A DNA stretch of 64,000 nt from Propionivibrio sp. GTDB taxonomy: Bacteria; Pseudomonadota; Gammaproteobacteria; Burkholderiales; Rhodocyclaceae. Made by a program: the position numbers and the translations under genes. The notes beneath the pieces are model-generated. The model did not search any database, was not told where the DNA came from, and saw only the letters and a program-made list of their open reading frames with translations. Shown here piece by piece: positions 55,062-64,000 of this stretch (position 1 is the stretch's first letter; each line of letters starts with the position of its first letter). The stretch is taken from assembly GCA_016705685.1 (NCBI GenBank), contig JADJLB010000002.1, forward strand, positions 496,001 through 560,000, in the 5' to 3' direction.

Positions 55062-55601
55062 TCAGGGGAGATAATTCAGTTCGACGCGGCGCATTCTCTG
55101 CCGACACTCCGCCGTTTTGCAGATTTCCGGTTTTTTCCCGTTGCCGGCGCGATTTCGTCGCACCTGTCTGGGCGGCGCTCCGTAGGCTTTGAGTAATTTA
55201 CCGACATTCGTCATCCGCTCTTCCGCGATGGCCAGATTGTAGTTGATGCTCCCCAAATCGTCGGTGTGACCGGCGATCGTCAGTATTTTCTTCGGGTTTT
55301 CCTTCAAGTATTCGGCATGTAAGCGGAGTTTCGCTTCGCCTGCGAGATCTACGGTCGTCGCCCCCGAAGCGAAATAGATGATGTTCTCCTCGGCAACGGT
55401 ATCGACCGCTGCATCCGCAGAAGCCGCTGGCGAATCGTCCTTGCCCGCGACCGCCGATGGAACCTTGCTTGCTTCGGCTGGTGCCTCGTTTTCGGACAAG
55501 GGCGCGTGCTGCGGCACGCCGCTGCAACCCGAAAGCAGCAGGATGCAGACGAGCAAGCGGATGCAATGACCGGCGGGCAAGTTCAGCATGAGTGGGCGCA
55601 T
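55062..55601 (-). CDS. OmpA-family outer-membrane lipoprotein
   Basis: 179 residues (or 175 from a second ATG at 55589). A lipoprotein signal with lipobox LLSGC is followed by an Ala/Ser/Asp-rich linker. The OmpA-C peptidoglycan-binding domain (about 75-175) contains IIYFASGATTVDLAGEAKLR, LTIAGHTDDLGSINYNLAIA and a C-terminal RRVELNYLP. Two cysteines in EICKTAECRQRM interrupt the usual NRRVE motif region. It is Pal-like in architecture but not part of a tol-pal cluster. It probably links the outer membrane to peptidoglycan. Confidence 0.88.
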   Translation of the reverse strand: MRPLMLNLPAGHCIRLLVCILLLSGCSGVPQHAPLSENEAPAEASKVPSAVAGKDDSPAASADAAVDTVAEENIIYFASGATTVDLAGEAKLRLHAEYLKENPKKILTIAGHTDDLGSINYNLAIAEERMTNVGKLLKAYGAPPRQVRRNRAGNGKKPEICKTAECRQRMRRVELNYLP

Positions 55602-55627
55602 TTATCGAATTTCATGTGGATAAAAGG

Positions 55628-56137
55628 TCAGGCCGCATCCGGCGACCGGAAAGACACCATGGCGGACAGGGGCGTATTGGCAAAGGAGGCGTTTTTGCCC
55701 GGCAGATGCCGAATCAGTTCAGATAGATTGATATTCAATGTTTTAAGGACGACGTCTGGTATGGCCCAGAGTGCTTCAGGCAGGATGCCTTCCGCCGGGC
55801 CGGGAAGCGTTGCAATGGCCTTGAGACCATCGTCGGCAAGACAAAGCCCCACCCGGCGTTGATCTTCGCACTGGCGCTTCTTTATCAGGTATCCGCGGGC
55901 AACCAGCTTGTCGACCAGCTGGCTGCAGGTGGATTGATGTATCCCCATGCGGCAAGCCAGGCCGGACACGCCCAATTCGGGGTGGCGTTGAATTTCCTGG
56001 AGTATCCACATCTGGGTCCCCGGCAGGCCGCATTGTTCTTCGATCTCGCGGAAGTACTGGCGCATCGAGCCGTAGATCACACGGAATTGCTGGAGCACTT
56101 CAAGGGCAAGTTGAGGCGATGCCGTCGTTGTTTGCAT
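55628..56137 (-). CDS. MarR-family transcriptional regulator
   Basis: 169 residues with a winged helix-turn-helix (GVSGLACRMGIHQSTCSQLV, recognition helix) and the wing region LIKKRQCEDQRRVGLCLADD, the classical DxRxxxxxLT segment in variant form. N- and C-terminal dimerisation helices are present. The ligand is unknown; cysteines C23, C47, C66 and others could allow redox sensing. It has a good promoter of its own with an internal palindrome, suggesting autorepression. Confidence 0.9.
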   Translation of the reverse strand: MQTTTASPQLALEVLQQFRVIYGSMRQYFREIEEQCGLPGTQMWILQEIQRHPELGVSGLACRMGIHQSTCSQLVDKLVARGYLIKKRQCEDQRRVGLCLADDGLKAIATLPGPAEGILPEALWAIPDVVLKTLNINLSELIRHLPGKNASFANTPLSAMVSFRSPDAA

Positions 56138-56168
56138 GCAAGCGAACCTGTCTGTGTTGTTCGTCTCA

Positions 56169-56197
56169 ATTATATTGAAAATAAATGTAGTTTACAA
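56169..56197 (-). promoter_or_regulatory. marR promoter with possible operator
   Basis: On the minus strand, TTGTAA (56197-56192) and a perfect TATAAT (56174-56169) are separated by exactly 17 bp, placing the start about 25 bp before the ATG at 56137. TAAA-TGTAG-TTTA (56182-56194) lies between the two hexamers and is a candidate MarR operator. Confidence 0.65.
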
Positions 56198-56515
56198 TAC
56201 GCCTTATTGACTTATTTTGTCGTGGGGCGGTCCATCCGTCGATCATGTTTCCTACGGAAGCGCTTTCCGCGTGCGTTCGCCAGGCCCGGTGACGAAACCG
56301 CTCTATTCGGAAGGTTTGTCTTCAAGGCTTTGAGTACAATACGCAACATGCATCAGCTCGAAGTGAATTCACATCGTCGTCAAGCCATCCCGAATATTTA
56401 ATCAACATGTCAATGGCTCCACCGCTGGCCCTTGGACTTCAGGATCGATGAGGCTAGCCCAGGGCCGCGCAGAATGCGTGTACTGCAACTTGAAGGTCGT
56501 TTGAAAGCATAAACA
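56198..56515. other. Intergenic region between marR and the ClC gene
   Basis: 318 bp without a supported gene or clear regulatory element. The only short frames are Arg/Phe-rich and lack ribosome-binding sites. No good promoter for the ClC gene was found. Confidence 0.5.
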
Positions 56516-57814
56516 ATGGCTCGTCTCCTTGGCACAATCAGCACGCTGCGCTGGCAGACCCGGATCAAGCTGTGGCTCGCCGCATTGCTGGCGGGCCTGA
56601 TGGTGGTGGCCTTTGCCAAACTGGCGGACATGGCGCTTGGGTTTTTTGCGTATCTCACAAGCGGACGTGCCTGGGTGCCCTTGATATTGACGCCGACCAT
56701 TGGCATGTTGACGGTGTGGCTGACGCGGCGCTTCTGCCCCGGCGCCGAAGGCAGCGGCATTCCTCAAGTGATCGCCGCCACCTGGCTTGCCGCCAAGGGC
56801 AAACCGGTCAACACCTTGTTGTCGCTGCGGATCGCCTTCGGCAAGATTTTTCTGGGCGCGCTGGCGCTGGTGGGTGGGTTCTCGGCGGGGCGCGAAGGTC
56901 CTTCCGTTCAGGTCGCTGCGTCGGTGATGCATTCAATCCACAGTTTTTTTCCGCATTCAAGAGCATTGCGCATGCAGGATCTGATTCTTGCGGGTGGCGC
57001 GGCGGGCGTGGCCGCAGCGTTCAATACGCCTCTGGCCGGTATCGTCTTCGCCATTGAAGAACTGGGTCGCCGGCTTGAAACGCGCACCAGCGGTGTCCTG
57101 GTCAGCACCATCATCATTTCCGGCCTGGTCGCCGTGGCCCTGCTTGGCAACTACAATTACTTCGGACATCTCAAAGTAGGCAACCTGGATCGGACCATTA
57201 TTTTGCCGATCATTGTTGCCGGGCTGCTGACCGGCTTGCTTGGCGGGCTATTCAGCCGCCTGATGTTATGGCCGCAACAGCGAAAGGATCTCAAGGTGTG
57301 GCGTTGGCGGAACGAATATCCGATCTATTTTGCCGGGCTCTGTGGATTGCTGATAGCCATTATCGGTTTGGTCGGTGGAGGCCTCTCCTACGGCAGCGGC
57401 TACATGATCACGTCGCAGGTCGTGTCCGGTGAACTGGTGCTTCCCTGGCACGCGCCGCTGACACGTTTTCTGGCCACCATCGTCAGTTACTACTCGGGTA
57501 TTCCCGGCGGGATTTTTGCCCCGGCGCTGGCCGTGGGCGCTTCCTTGGGCTCCAATCTGGCGCAATTGCTGGGCATACCGGCGGATACCATCCCGGTGAT
57601 CGCCCTGTGCATGGCGGGATTTCTGGCTGCCGTCACCCAGGCGCCGATCACCTCGGCCATCATCGTGATGGAGATGATCGATGGGCATGAAATGGTCATT
57701 AGCCTGATGGCGGTGACCTTGATCGCCAAAGCCGTCAGTGGCCGGCTGAGTCCGGAGCTTTACCAGCATCTGGCGCTGGGGTTCCGGACGACAAATGAAC
57801 CTGCGGGCCCCTGA
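56516..57814 (+). CDS. ClC-family chloride channel / H+-Cl- antiporter
   Basis: 432 residues with about ten membrane helices. The ClC anion-pathway motifs are [16 protein letters not shown] (canonical GSGIPE/Q), [18 protein letters not shown] (GREGP) and [20 protein letters not shown] (GGxFxP). The Tyr-containing helix R region reads [12 protein letters not shown]. There are no C-terminal CBS domains. The usual external-gate Glu is present in REGP. It is a channel or exchanger, mechanism undetermined. Transcribed toward recQ. Confidence 0.92.
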   Translation: MARLLGTISTLRWQTRIKLWLAALLAGLMVVAFAKLADMALGFFAYLTSGRAWVPLILTPTIGMLTVWLTRRFCPGAEGSGIPQVIAATWLAAKGKPVNTLLSLRIAFGKIFLGALALVGGFSAGREGPSVQVAASVMHSIHSFFPHSRALRMQDLILAGGAAGVAAAFNTPLAGIVFAIEELGRRLETRTSGVLVSTIIISGLVAVALLGNYNYFGHLKVGNLDRTIILPIIVAGLLTGLLGGLFSRLMLWPQQRKDLKVWRWRNEYPIYFAGLCGLLIAIIGLVGGGLSYGSGYMITSQVVSGELVLPWHAPLTRFLATIVSYYSGIPGGIFAPALAVGASLGSNLAQLLGIPADTIPVIALCMAGFLAAVTQAPITSAIIVMEMIDGHEMVISLMAVTLIAKAVSGRLSPELYQHLALGFRTTNEPAGP

Positions 57815-57882
57815 ATGCGCCGCCGCCAGACTGTCGTCGGACCACTCCGTTTACGCGCCTTCCTTTGACGTCGGGCTGCCTT

Positions 57883-59769
57883 GTGAACCCTTCGACTGAC
57901 TCGTCCTCTGTCGCTATCCTGCATGAATTGTTCGGCTACAAGGCCTATCGCGGGGCGCAAGCAGAGATCGTCGCGCATGTGATCGGCGGTGGTGACGCGC
58001 TGGTGCTGATGCCCACCGGTGGCGGCAAGAGCCTGTGCTACCAGATGCCGGCGATCATGCGCCACCGCGCCGGTCGCGGCGTGGCGGTTGTTGTGAGCCC
58101 CTTGATTGCGCTCATGCATGATCAGGTGGGCGCGCTCGAGGTGGCCGGCGTGCACGCCGCTTTCATCAACTCGACTCTGACGCTGGACGAGACGCAGCGG
58201 ATCGAAGGCGAAATGTTGAGTGGCCGTTTGGTGCTTCTTTATGTGGCCCCCGAACGGCTGACTACGCCGCTCATGCTCAGGCAGCTCGATTCGCTACGCG
58301 AGCGCGGCCTGCTCAGCCTTTTTGCCATCGACGAGGCGCATTGCGTGAGCCAGTGGGGCCACGATTTTCGTGCCGAGTATCAGGCGCTTAATGTCCTCCA
58401 CGAGCGCTACCCCGGTGTGCCGCGTATCGCGCTCACCGCGACGGCCGACGATCTGACGCGCGCCGACGTCATTGAACGCCTCGCATTGACTGAAGCCCGC
58501 GTTTTCATCAGCAGTTTCGACCGGCCAAACATCCGTTACACCGTCGTCGAAAAGGCCGATGCACGCCGGCAGCTCTTGCACTTCATCCACGACGAACATG
58601 AGGGAGATGCCGGCATTATTTACTGCCAGTCACGCAGGAAGGTCGATGAGACGGCGGACTGGCTCGATCGTCAGGGCATCAATGCATTGCCGTACCACGC
58701 CGGGCTCGCTGCCGAGGTGCGCCGAAGCCACCAGGACCGCTTCTTGCGCGACGAGGGCGTCGTCATGGTCGCCACCATCGCTTTTGGCATGGGCATCGAC
58801 AAGCCGGACGTACGCTTCGTCGCGCACCTGGACTTGCCGAAGAACATCGAGGCTTACTACCAGGAGACCGGTCGAGCCGGCCGCGACGGCCAGCCTGCCG
58901 ATGCCTGGATGGCCTACGGCCTGGCCGATGTAGTCAACCAGCGGCGCATGATCGACGAGAGTCCGGCCGTCGAGGCGTTCAAGCGCAGCCAGCGTGGCAA
59001 GCTCGACGCGCTGCTGTCGCTGGCCGAAGCGCACGATTGCCGGCGCGTCCGGCTGCTCGCCTATTTTGGCGAGGCGAGTGTCGCTTGCGCTGCGCACCAG
59101 AACGCCTGCGACAACTGTCTGAATCCGCCCGCCACCTGGGACGCCACCGAGGCCGCGCGCAAGGCGCTCTCCGGGGTCTATCGTTTCCACCAGCAGCGCG
59201 GTCAGCACTTCGGCGCCGGGCATCTGATCGATGTCTTGCGCGGCAAGCCGACCGAGAAGGTTGTGCAGTTCGGGCATGGGAGCCTCAGCACCTTCGGCAT
59301 CGGCGCCGACGTTAGCGAAGCGCAGTGGCGTGTCGTGCTGCGTCAGTTGATCGCGCTCGGCTACCTGCAAACCGAAGGCGACTACAACACCCTGGAACTC
59401 ACGTCGGCAGCGCGCCAGGTGCTGCGCGGCGAAGTGCAGATATTGCTGCGACAGCCCGCTGTTGCGCCAAAGCCCGGGCGGGTCGCGAAGCTTGGCAAGG
59501 GCACCAGTGCCCAGCGCAGCCGGGCCAAGTCGCCGCCCTTGCCGCTCGATGAAGCGGGCCTGGCGCGTTTTGAAGCGCTGAAGGCGTGGCGCGCCGAGCT
59601 TGCGCGCAAACACAAGCTGCCGGCCTATGTCATTTTCCACGACGCGACGCTGGCAGAGATGGCGCATGCGGCACCCGACTCACTGGAGGCCATCGAAAAC
59701 ATCAGTGGTGTCGGCGTGAAGAAACTTGAGACCTACGGGCGCGACATCCTGCGCGTCCTGGGTAGCTGA
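57883..59769 (+). CDS. recQ: ATP-dependent DNA helicase RecQ
   Basis: 628 residues from GTG at 57883 (TTG at 57865 is an alternative six codons upstream). The RecQ helicase core has motif [21 protein letters not shown]-box [17 protein letters not shown], motif [14 protein letters not shown] and motif [18 protein letters not shown]. The zinc-binding RecQ-Ct has [15 protein letters not shown]. Winged-helix and HRDC domains follow, the latter beginning [20 protein letters not shown]. It unwinds DNA 3' to 5' in recombination and fork repair. Confidence 0.96.
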   Translation: MNPSTDSSSVAILHELFGYKAYRGAQAEIVAHVIGGGDALVLMPTGGGKSLCYQMPAIMRHRAGRGVAVVVSPLIALMHDQVGALEVAGVHAAFINSTLTLDETQRIEGEMLSGRLVLLYVAPERLTTPLMLRQLDSLRERGLLSLFAIDEAHCVSQWGHDFRAEYQALNVLHERYPGVPRIALTATADDLTRADVIERLALTEARVFISSFDRPNIRYTVVEKADARRQLLHFIHDEHEGDAGIIYCQSRRKVDETADWLDRQGINALPYHAGLAAEVRRSHQDRFLRDEGVVMVATIAFGMGIDKPDVRFVAHLDLPKNIEAYYQETGRAGRDGQPADAWMAYGLADVVNQRRMIDESPAVEAFKRSQRGKLDALLSLAEAHDCRRVRLLAYFGEASVACAAHQNACDNCLNPPATWDATEAARKALSGVYRFHQQRGQHFGAGHLIDVLRGKPTEKVVQFGHGSLSTFGIGADVSEAQWRVVLRQLIALGYLQTEGDYNTLELTSAARQVLRGEVQILLRQPAVAPKPGRVAKLGKGTSAQRSRAKSPPLPLDEAGLARFEALKAWRAELARKHKLPAYVIFHDATLAEMAHAAPDSLEAIENISGVGVKKLETYGRDILRVLGS

Positions 59770-59799
59770 TCGGGCGACAATTTCGGTTAAGCTGTCCGC

Positions 59800-60096
59800 A
59801 TGGATTTTCTGGATCTTCTCGGGCTTCTGCTGCTGGCGGCGACTGGCTGGATATGGTTCGATAGCCTCAACGCCCGCGAGGCGGCGGTATCGGCCGCCAG
59901 GGCCGCCTGCCGTTCGGAGGACAGGCTGCTGCTCGACGACACCGTGGCCATCCAGCGCGTCGCCCTGGGTCGCGATGACGACGGCGTGTTGCGCATTTGG
60001 CGACGTTATGGATTCGAATACAGCGATACGGGCAATGACCGCTGTGCAGGACGCATTGTCATGCTCGGCGGCCAGGTACAGGTGATCACGCTGTGA
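59800..60096 (+). CDS. DUF3301 membrane protein
   Basis: 98 residues. An N-terminal transmembrane helix (FLDLLGLLLLAATGWIWFD) is followed by a conserved SLNAREAAVSAARAACRSED and LLDDTVAIQRVALGRDDDG, then RRYGFEYSDTGNDRCAGRIV. This matches the DUF3301 family of about 100-residue proteins with unknown function. It lies 30 bp after recQ and 40 bp before the P-type ATPase on the same strand. Confidence 0.85.
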   Translation: MDFLDLLGLLLLAATGWIWFDSLNAREAAVSAARAACRSEDRLLLDDTVAIQRVALGRDDDGVLRIWRRYGFEYSDTGNDRCAGRIVMLGGQVQVITL

Positions 60097-60136
60097 CCCG
60101 GTTGTGCTTTAGACGGCAGGGAACCATTCAGAACAC

Positions 60137-62872
60137 ATGAAGACGTCCGAGCGAAAGAATGACTGGCATCAGTTGCCGGTCGACCGGGTGGCAGAACACC
60201 TGGAGACCGCGCTGGGCGACGGCCTGTCGGACGAGGCGGTCAACGCCCGGCGTGCGCTGCATGGCGAGAACCGCATCACGCCAAAACCAGGGCGGGGGCC
60301 GTTGCTGCGTTTCGCCCTGCAGTTCAGTCAGCCGCTGGTCGTGGTGCTGGTGATCGCCGGCGCGGTCACGGCTTTCCTGGGCGAATGGGTCGATTCCGGG
60401 GTCATCTTCGGCGTCACGCTGATCAATGCGCTGATCGGCTTCATTCAGGAAGGCCGTGCCGAAAGCGCGCTGGTGGCGCTGGCGCGCTCGGTGACGAGCG
60501 AAGTCACGGTGCTGCGCAGCGGCGCCAAACAGCGCCTGCCATCGACCGCGCTGGTACCCGGCGATGTGGTGCTGCTGGCGGCTGGCGACAAGGTGCCGGC
60601 GGATTTGCGCCTGTTTCGCGCGAAAGAATTGCAAGCGATCGAGTCGGCGCTGACCGGCGAATCCACGGCAGTGAGCAAGCACCACAAGGCGCTGTCGCCG
60701 GATACCCTGCTCGCCGAGCGCGGCAACATGGCGTATGCCGGCACGGTGATGATCCGCGGCCAGGGCGCCGGCGTCGTGGTGGCGACCGGCGACGCAACGG
60801 AAACGGGGCGTATCTCGCGCCTGATCGCCGAAGCGCCCGATCTCAGCACGCCACTGACCAGCAAGATGGCGGTATTCAGTAACTGGCTATTGATCGCCAT
60901 TGGCCTGCTCGCCGTGTTGACCTTCCTGATCGGCTTGTGGCGCGGCGAATCGGCTCTTGAAATGTTCATGGCCGCCGTAGCACTGGCGGTCGGGGCCATC
61001 CCCGAGGGTTTGCCGGCGGCGATGACCATCACGCTGGCCATCGGCGTTTCGCGCATGGCCAGACGCCGCGCGATCATCCGCAAATTGCCGGCGGTCGAAA
61101 CGCTGGGCAGCACGACGGTGATCTGCTCGGACAAGACCGGCACGCTGACCGAGAACCAGATGACCGTGCGCGAGATTTTTGCCGGTGGGGTGAGCTACCC
61201 GGTGAGCGGCAGCGGGTATGCGCCAACGGGAAAGATTGGCGACGAGGCTGACTTGCCTGACCTGGATTCGCCGGACGCCGTTGCGCTGCGCCAATGCCTG
61301 CTGGGCGGCGCGCTGTGCAACGATGCCGGCTTGCGCAAGTCCGAGCGGCATTGGGAGATTACCGGTGATCCGACCGAAGGCGCGTTGCTCGTTGCACTGC
61401 GCAAGGGCGGGCTTGACGAAGGGACACTGCAGAAACAATTCCCCCGGCTCGACGAAATCCCCTTCGATTCGGCTCGCCAGTACATGGCCACCCTGCACGA
61501 AATCGAAGGGCTGCGCATGGCGTATTTTAAGGGCGCCATTGAGCAGTTGCTGCCGCGCTCGACAGGCATGCTCGATGCGGCGGGAACGCCCGTGCCGATC
61601 GATCGCCGGCAGATCGAGCAGCGTGCCGGCGAGATGGCCGCCGCCGGTTTGCGCGTGCTTGCGGTCGGGCGGCTGGTCTGCCTTGCAGGCAGTGCGCTGG
61701 ATCGCGAACAGCTTGAGCGGGATGGCTGCGCGCTTCAGTTCGTCGGCCTGTTCGGGATGATCGATCCGCCACGGCCCAAGGCGATTTCGGCAGTAAAGGC
61801 CTGTCATGCCGCGGGCATCGTGGTCAAGATGATTACTGGCGACCACGCCCTGACCGCGCTTTCGATTGCCAGACAGATCGGCATCGTCAAGGCGGGGGGA
61901 AAGACCGAAAATACCGCACTGACGGTACTCACCGGGCGCGAGCTGGCTGAACTCGACGACGATGCGCTGCGCCGCGCCGCGCACGCCGTGCATGTCTTCG
62001 CCCGGGTCGAACCGGAACAGAAACTGCGACTGGTGCGTGCCCTGCAGGCCGATGGCGAGGTCGTGGCGATGACCGGCGACGGCGTGAATGACGCGCCGGC
62101 ACTCAAGCAGGCCAATATCGGCATCGCCATGGGTCTGGCCGGTACCGAGGTGGCCAAGGAAGCGGCCGACATGGTGCTGACCGATGACGATTTCGCCGCC
62201 ATTGAAGCGGCCGTCGAGGAGGGCCGCGGCGTCTATGACAACATCGTCAAGTTCATCACCTGGACGCTGCCGACCAATTTCGGCGAAGGCCTGGTCATCA
62301 TGGCGGCCATCGTGGCCGGCGTCACCTTGCCGATCACGGCGCTGCAGATTCTTTGGATCAATATGACGACCGCCGTATTTCTTGGCCTGCCCCTGGCCTT
62401 CGAGCCAATTGAGGCCGGGATCATGCACCGTGCGCCGCGTCAACCGGGGACGCCGATCCTCGATGGGGCGTTGATCGCGCGCATCGTGCTGGTCAGCGTG
62501 CTGTTGCTGGCCGGTTCTTTCGGCCTCTTTCTGCTCGAACTTGAACGCGGGCACACCCTGGCCGAAGCGCGCACTGTGGCGGTCAATGTCTTCGTCGTGG
62601 TCGAGGCGTTTTACCTGTTCAACTGCCGTTCGTTTGAACGCTCGGCGCTGAGTATCGGATTCTTTTCCAATCCGACGGTCTGGTACGGCATCGGGACGAT
62701 GGTCGTTCTGCAACTGGCGCTGACCTACGTGCCGCTGATGAACCGGCTGTTCTCAACCGCCCCGATCGATGCGCGGGCGTGGGCGGAGATACTCGCCCTG
62801 GGTTTTGCCGCAATGCTGATCGTCGGCGTGGAAAAACGCTATTTGCATCGGCACAGGCGCGGACCAACGTAA
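60137..62872 (+). CDS. P2-type cation-transporting ATPase (Ca2+/Na+/K+-like)
   Basis: 911 residues. Domains in order: N-terminal cation ATPase domain (about 10-80), actuator domain with LTGESTAVSKH (TGES), and membrane motif AVGAIPEGLPAAMTITLAIG (PEGLP cation site). The phosphorylation site is DKTGTLTENQMT, and the P-domain has MITGDH and AMTGDGVNDAPALKQANIGI. Six C-terminal membrane helices contain LQILWINMTTAVFLGLPLAF. The layout matches bacterial PMCA/SERCA-like ATPases. The ion cannot be decided from motifs alone. Confidence 0.93.
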   Translation: MKTSERKNDWHQLPVDRVAEHLETALGDGLSDEAVNARRALHGENRITPKPGRGPLLRFALQFSQPLVVVLVIAGAVTAFLGEWVDSGVIFGVTLINALIGFIQEGRAESALVALARSVTSEVTVLRSGAKQRLPSTALVPGDVVLLAAGDKVPADLRLFRAKELQAIESALTGESTAVSKHHKALSPDTLLAERGNMAYAGTVMIRGQGAGVVVATGDATETGRISRLIAEAPDLSTPLTSKMAVFSNWLLIAIGLLAVLTFLIGLWRGESALEMFMAAVALAVGAIPEGLPAAMTITLAIGVSRMARRRAIIRKLPAVETLGSTTVICSDKTGTLTENQMTVREIFAGGVSYPVSGSGYAPTGKIGDEADLPDLDSPDAVALRQCLLGGALCNDAGLRKSERHWEITGDPTEGALLVALRKGGLDEGTLQKQFPRLDEIPFDSARQYMATLHEIEGLRMAYFKGAIEQLLPRSTGMLDAAGTPVPIDRRQIEQRAGEMAAAGLRVLAVGRLVCLAGSALDREQLERDGCALQFVGLFGMIDPPRPKAISAVKACHAAGIVVKMITGDHALTALSIARQIGIVKAGGKTENTALTVLTGRELAELDDDALRRAAHAVHVFARVEPEQKLRLVRALQADGEVVAMTGDGVNDAPALKQANIGIAMGLAGTEVAKEAADMVLTDDDFAAIEAAVEEGRGVYDNIVKFITWTLPTNFGEGLVIMAAIVAGVTLPITALQILWINMTTAVFLGLPLAFEPIEAGIMHRAPRQPGTPILDGALIARIVLVSVLLLAGSFGLFLLELERGHTLAEARTVAVNVFVVVEAFYLFNCRSFERSALSIGFFSNPTVWYGIGTMVVLQLALTYVPLMNRLFSTAPIDARAWAEILALGFAAMLIVGVEKRYLHRHRRGPT

Positions 62873-63088
62873 AATCGTTCGAGCTTACTGGTTGGGGCGC
62901 CGATGTGGGAAAGCGATGATTTACCCAGAACACGCTTTCGACGCCAGGGACGATTCAGTTGAAATATGAGATTCTGACCCCATGTGATGTGCGCTTGCGT
63001 TGCGCGCGCTGGCTGTCATCGACGGAGCGGGCGTAGCCGGTGGCCCCCCAACGCAGTCTTGAACTCCATGCGCACTAAAGGAATGACG

Positions 63089-63967
63089 ATGAAACGTATT
63101 TTTCTATTTCTCGCGACCAATCTGGCCATCGTGCTGGTGCTCTCGGTCACCATGCGCCTGCTCGGCGTCGAGCCTTATCTCAACGCCAACGGCCTGAACC
63201 TCGGTTCGCTGCTGATTTTTGCCGCCGTCATGGGCTTTGGCGGCTCGTTCATCTCGCTGGCCATATCCAAGTGGTCGGTCAAGAAATCGATGGGCGTGCA
63301 GGTCATCGAAACGCCGTCGAACTCGACCGAATTCTGGCTGGTCGAGACCATCCGCAAGTTCGCAACCGAGGCGGGAATCCAGATGCCCGAGGTCGGTATC
63401 TACCCGGCGCCCGAGGTCAACGCGTTTGCCACCGGGATGAGCAGGAACAGTTCGCTGATCGCCGTATCGACCGGCCTGTTGCAGAACATGTCGCGTGCCG
63501 AGGCCGAGGCGGTGCTCGGGCATGAGGTCACGCACGCGGCCAACGGCGATATGGTGACGCTGGCGCTGATTCAGGGCGTGGTCAATACCTTCGTCATGTT
63601 CCTGTCGCGCGTTATCGGGCATCTGGTGGACCGGGTGGTGTTCAAGACCGAGCGCGGCCACGGCCCGGCTTTCTTTGTCACGATGATCGTTGCCGAGCTG
63701 GTGCTGGGCATTCTGGCGTCGATCATCGTCATGTGGTTTTCACGTCAGCGCGAATTCCGCGCCGATCGCGGTGGCGCCAGCCTGGCCGGGCGCACCAACA
63801 TGATTGCCGCACTGCAACGCTTGAATGCGCTGCACCCGCAACCCTTGCCCGAGCGGATGGCCGCCTTCGGCATTGCGGGGGGCGTCGGTAGCGGGCTGAA
63901 ACGGCTGTTCATGACCCATCCGCCGCTGGAGGAGCGTATCGCCGCGCTCAGGGCCGCGCAGGAATAG
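63089..63967 (+). CDS. htpX: Membrane metalloprotease HtpX
   Basis: 292 residues (E. coli HtpX has 293) starting [20 protein letters not shown]. Two N-terminal membrane helices are followed by the zinc motif [20 protein letters not shown] (HExxH), two further hydrophobic segments, and the third-ligand region [19 protein letters not shown] (Glu). It degrades misfolded inner-membrane proteins and overlaps in role with FtsH. The ATG at 63089 has AAAGGA 6 bp upstream, which favours it over the ATG at 63083. The gene ends 33 bp before the window edge. Confidence 0.95.
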   Translation: MKRIFLFLATNLAIVLVLSVTMRLLGVEPYLNANGLNLGSLLIFAAVMGFGGSFISLAISKWSVKKSMGVQVIETPSNSTEFWLVETIRKFATEAGIQMPEVGIYPAPEVNAFATGMSRNSSLIAVSTGLLQNMSRAEAEAVLGHEVTHAANGDMVTLALIQGVVNTFVMFLSRVIGHLVDRVVFKTERGHGPAFFVTMIVAELVLGILASIIVMWFSRQREFRADRGGASLAGRTNMIAALQRLNALHPQPLPERMAAFGIAGGVGSGLKRLFMTHPPLEERIAALRAAQE

Positions 63968-64000
63968 GTGTGCCGCCGGTAAGCTGTCGCTTGGCCTATG

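Noticed and set aside
60887..62713. A 608-codon minus-strand frame
   Set aside because: Shadow of the P-type ATPase, rich in Arg, His, Gln and Asp. The plus strand has the complete P-type motifs.

Overview
The window looks like part of the chromosome of a GC-rich betaproteobacterium, most likely Rhodocyclales (Dechloromonas / Azonexus / Candidatus Accumulibacter-like). The supporting genes are a DUF47-Pit phosphate module, RpfE next to RecJ, a heme d1 (denitrification) operon with a fused nirDL, a DUF4212/SSS organic-acid symporter, malate synthase and a biotin-dependent carboxyltransferase pair. This placement is inferred from gene content and has not been tested by phylogeny. No rRNA, tRNA, transposase, integrase or prophage gene was seen.

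Layout. 0-9 kb: spermidine-synthase-like protein, DUF47-Pit, DUF465, greB overlapping a CBS-PAS-GAF-GGDEF diguanylate cyclase, and htpG behind a sigma-32-like promoter. 8.6-14.2 kb: a secreted Cys-repeat protein, a PilB/GspE ATPase, a membrane-anchored receiver protein with a 13-residue repeat, and an orphan LivK-type binding protein. 14.3-19.5 kb: gamma carbonic anhydrase and a TolC-MacA-ATPase-permease exporter operon. 19.5-27.2 kb: YaeQ, DUF3617, DUF748, a methyltransferase, an RbgA-like GTPase, SlyX and a U32 peptidase-family (RlhA-type) protein.

27.2-32.2 kb is a compact type II-C CRISPR-Cas locus. Cas9, Cas1 and Cas2 are on the minus strand. A tracrRNA is read outward from the cas9 5' end on the plus strand. 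Beyond cas2 there is one 36-bp CRISPR repeat, followed within about 12 bp by an intrinsic terminator. The repeat is complementary to the tracrRNA anti-repeat. Cas9 carries a one-base frameshift in an A5 run, but every RuvC and HNH catalytic motif is present. This is the most unusual part of the window.

32.3-35.5 kb: nirF-nirDL-nirG-nirH (heme d1 synthesis) behind an FNR/DNR-like site. 35.5-44.3 kb: a CxxC small protein, Sir2, recJ-rpfE, a LysR regulator divergent from malate synthase, and Kup. 44.5-48.4 kb: two carboxyltransferase subunits and a small protein, resembling a transcarboxylase. 48.9-55.0 kb: DUF4212 + SSS symporter, a small membrane protein, NhaD (also frameshifted, in a G6 run) and an OmpR-type two-component system, together a plausible sodium-linked organic-acid uptake cluster. 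55-64 kb: OmpA-like lipoprotein, MarR regulator, ClC channel, RecQ, DUF3301, P-type cation ATPase and HtpX.

Two independent one-base deletions, both in homopolymers (cas9 A5, nhaD G6), mean that read error must be excluded before either gene is called broken.
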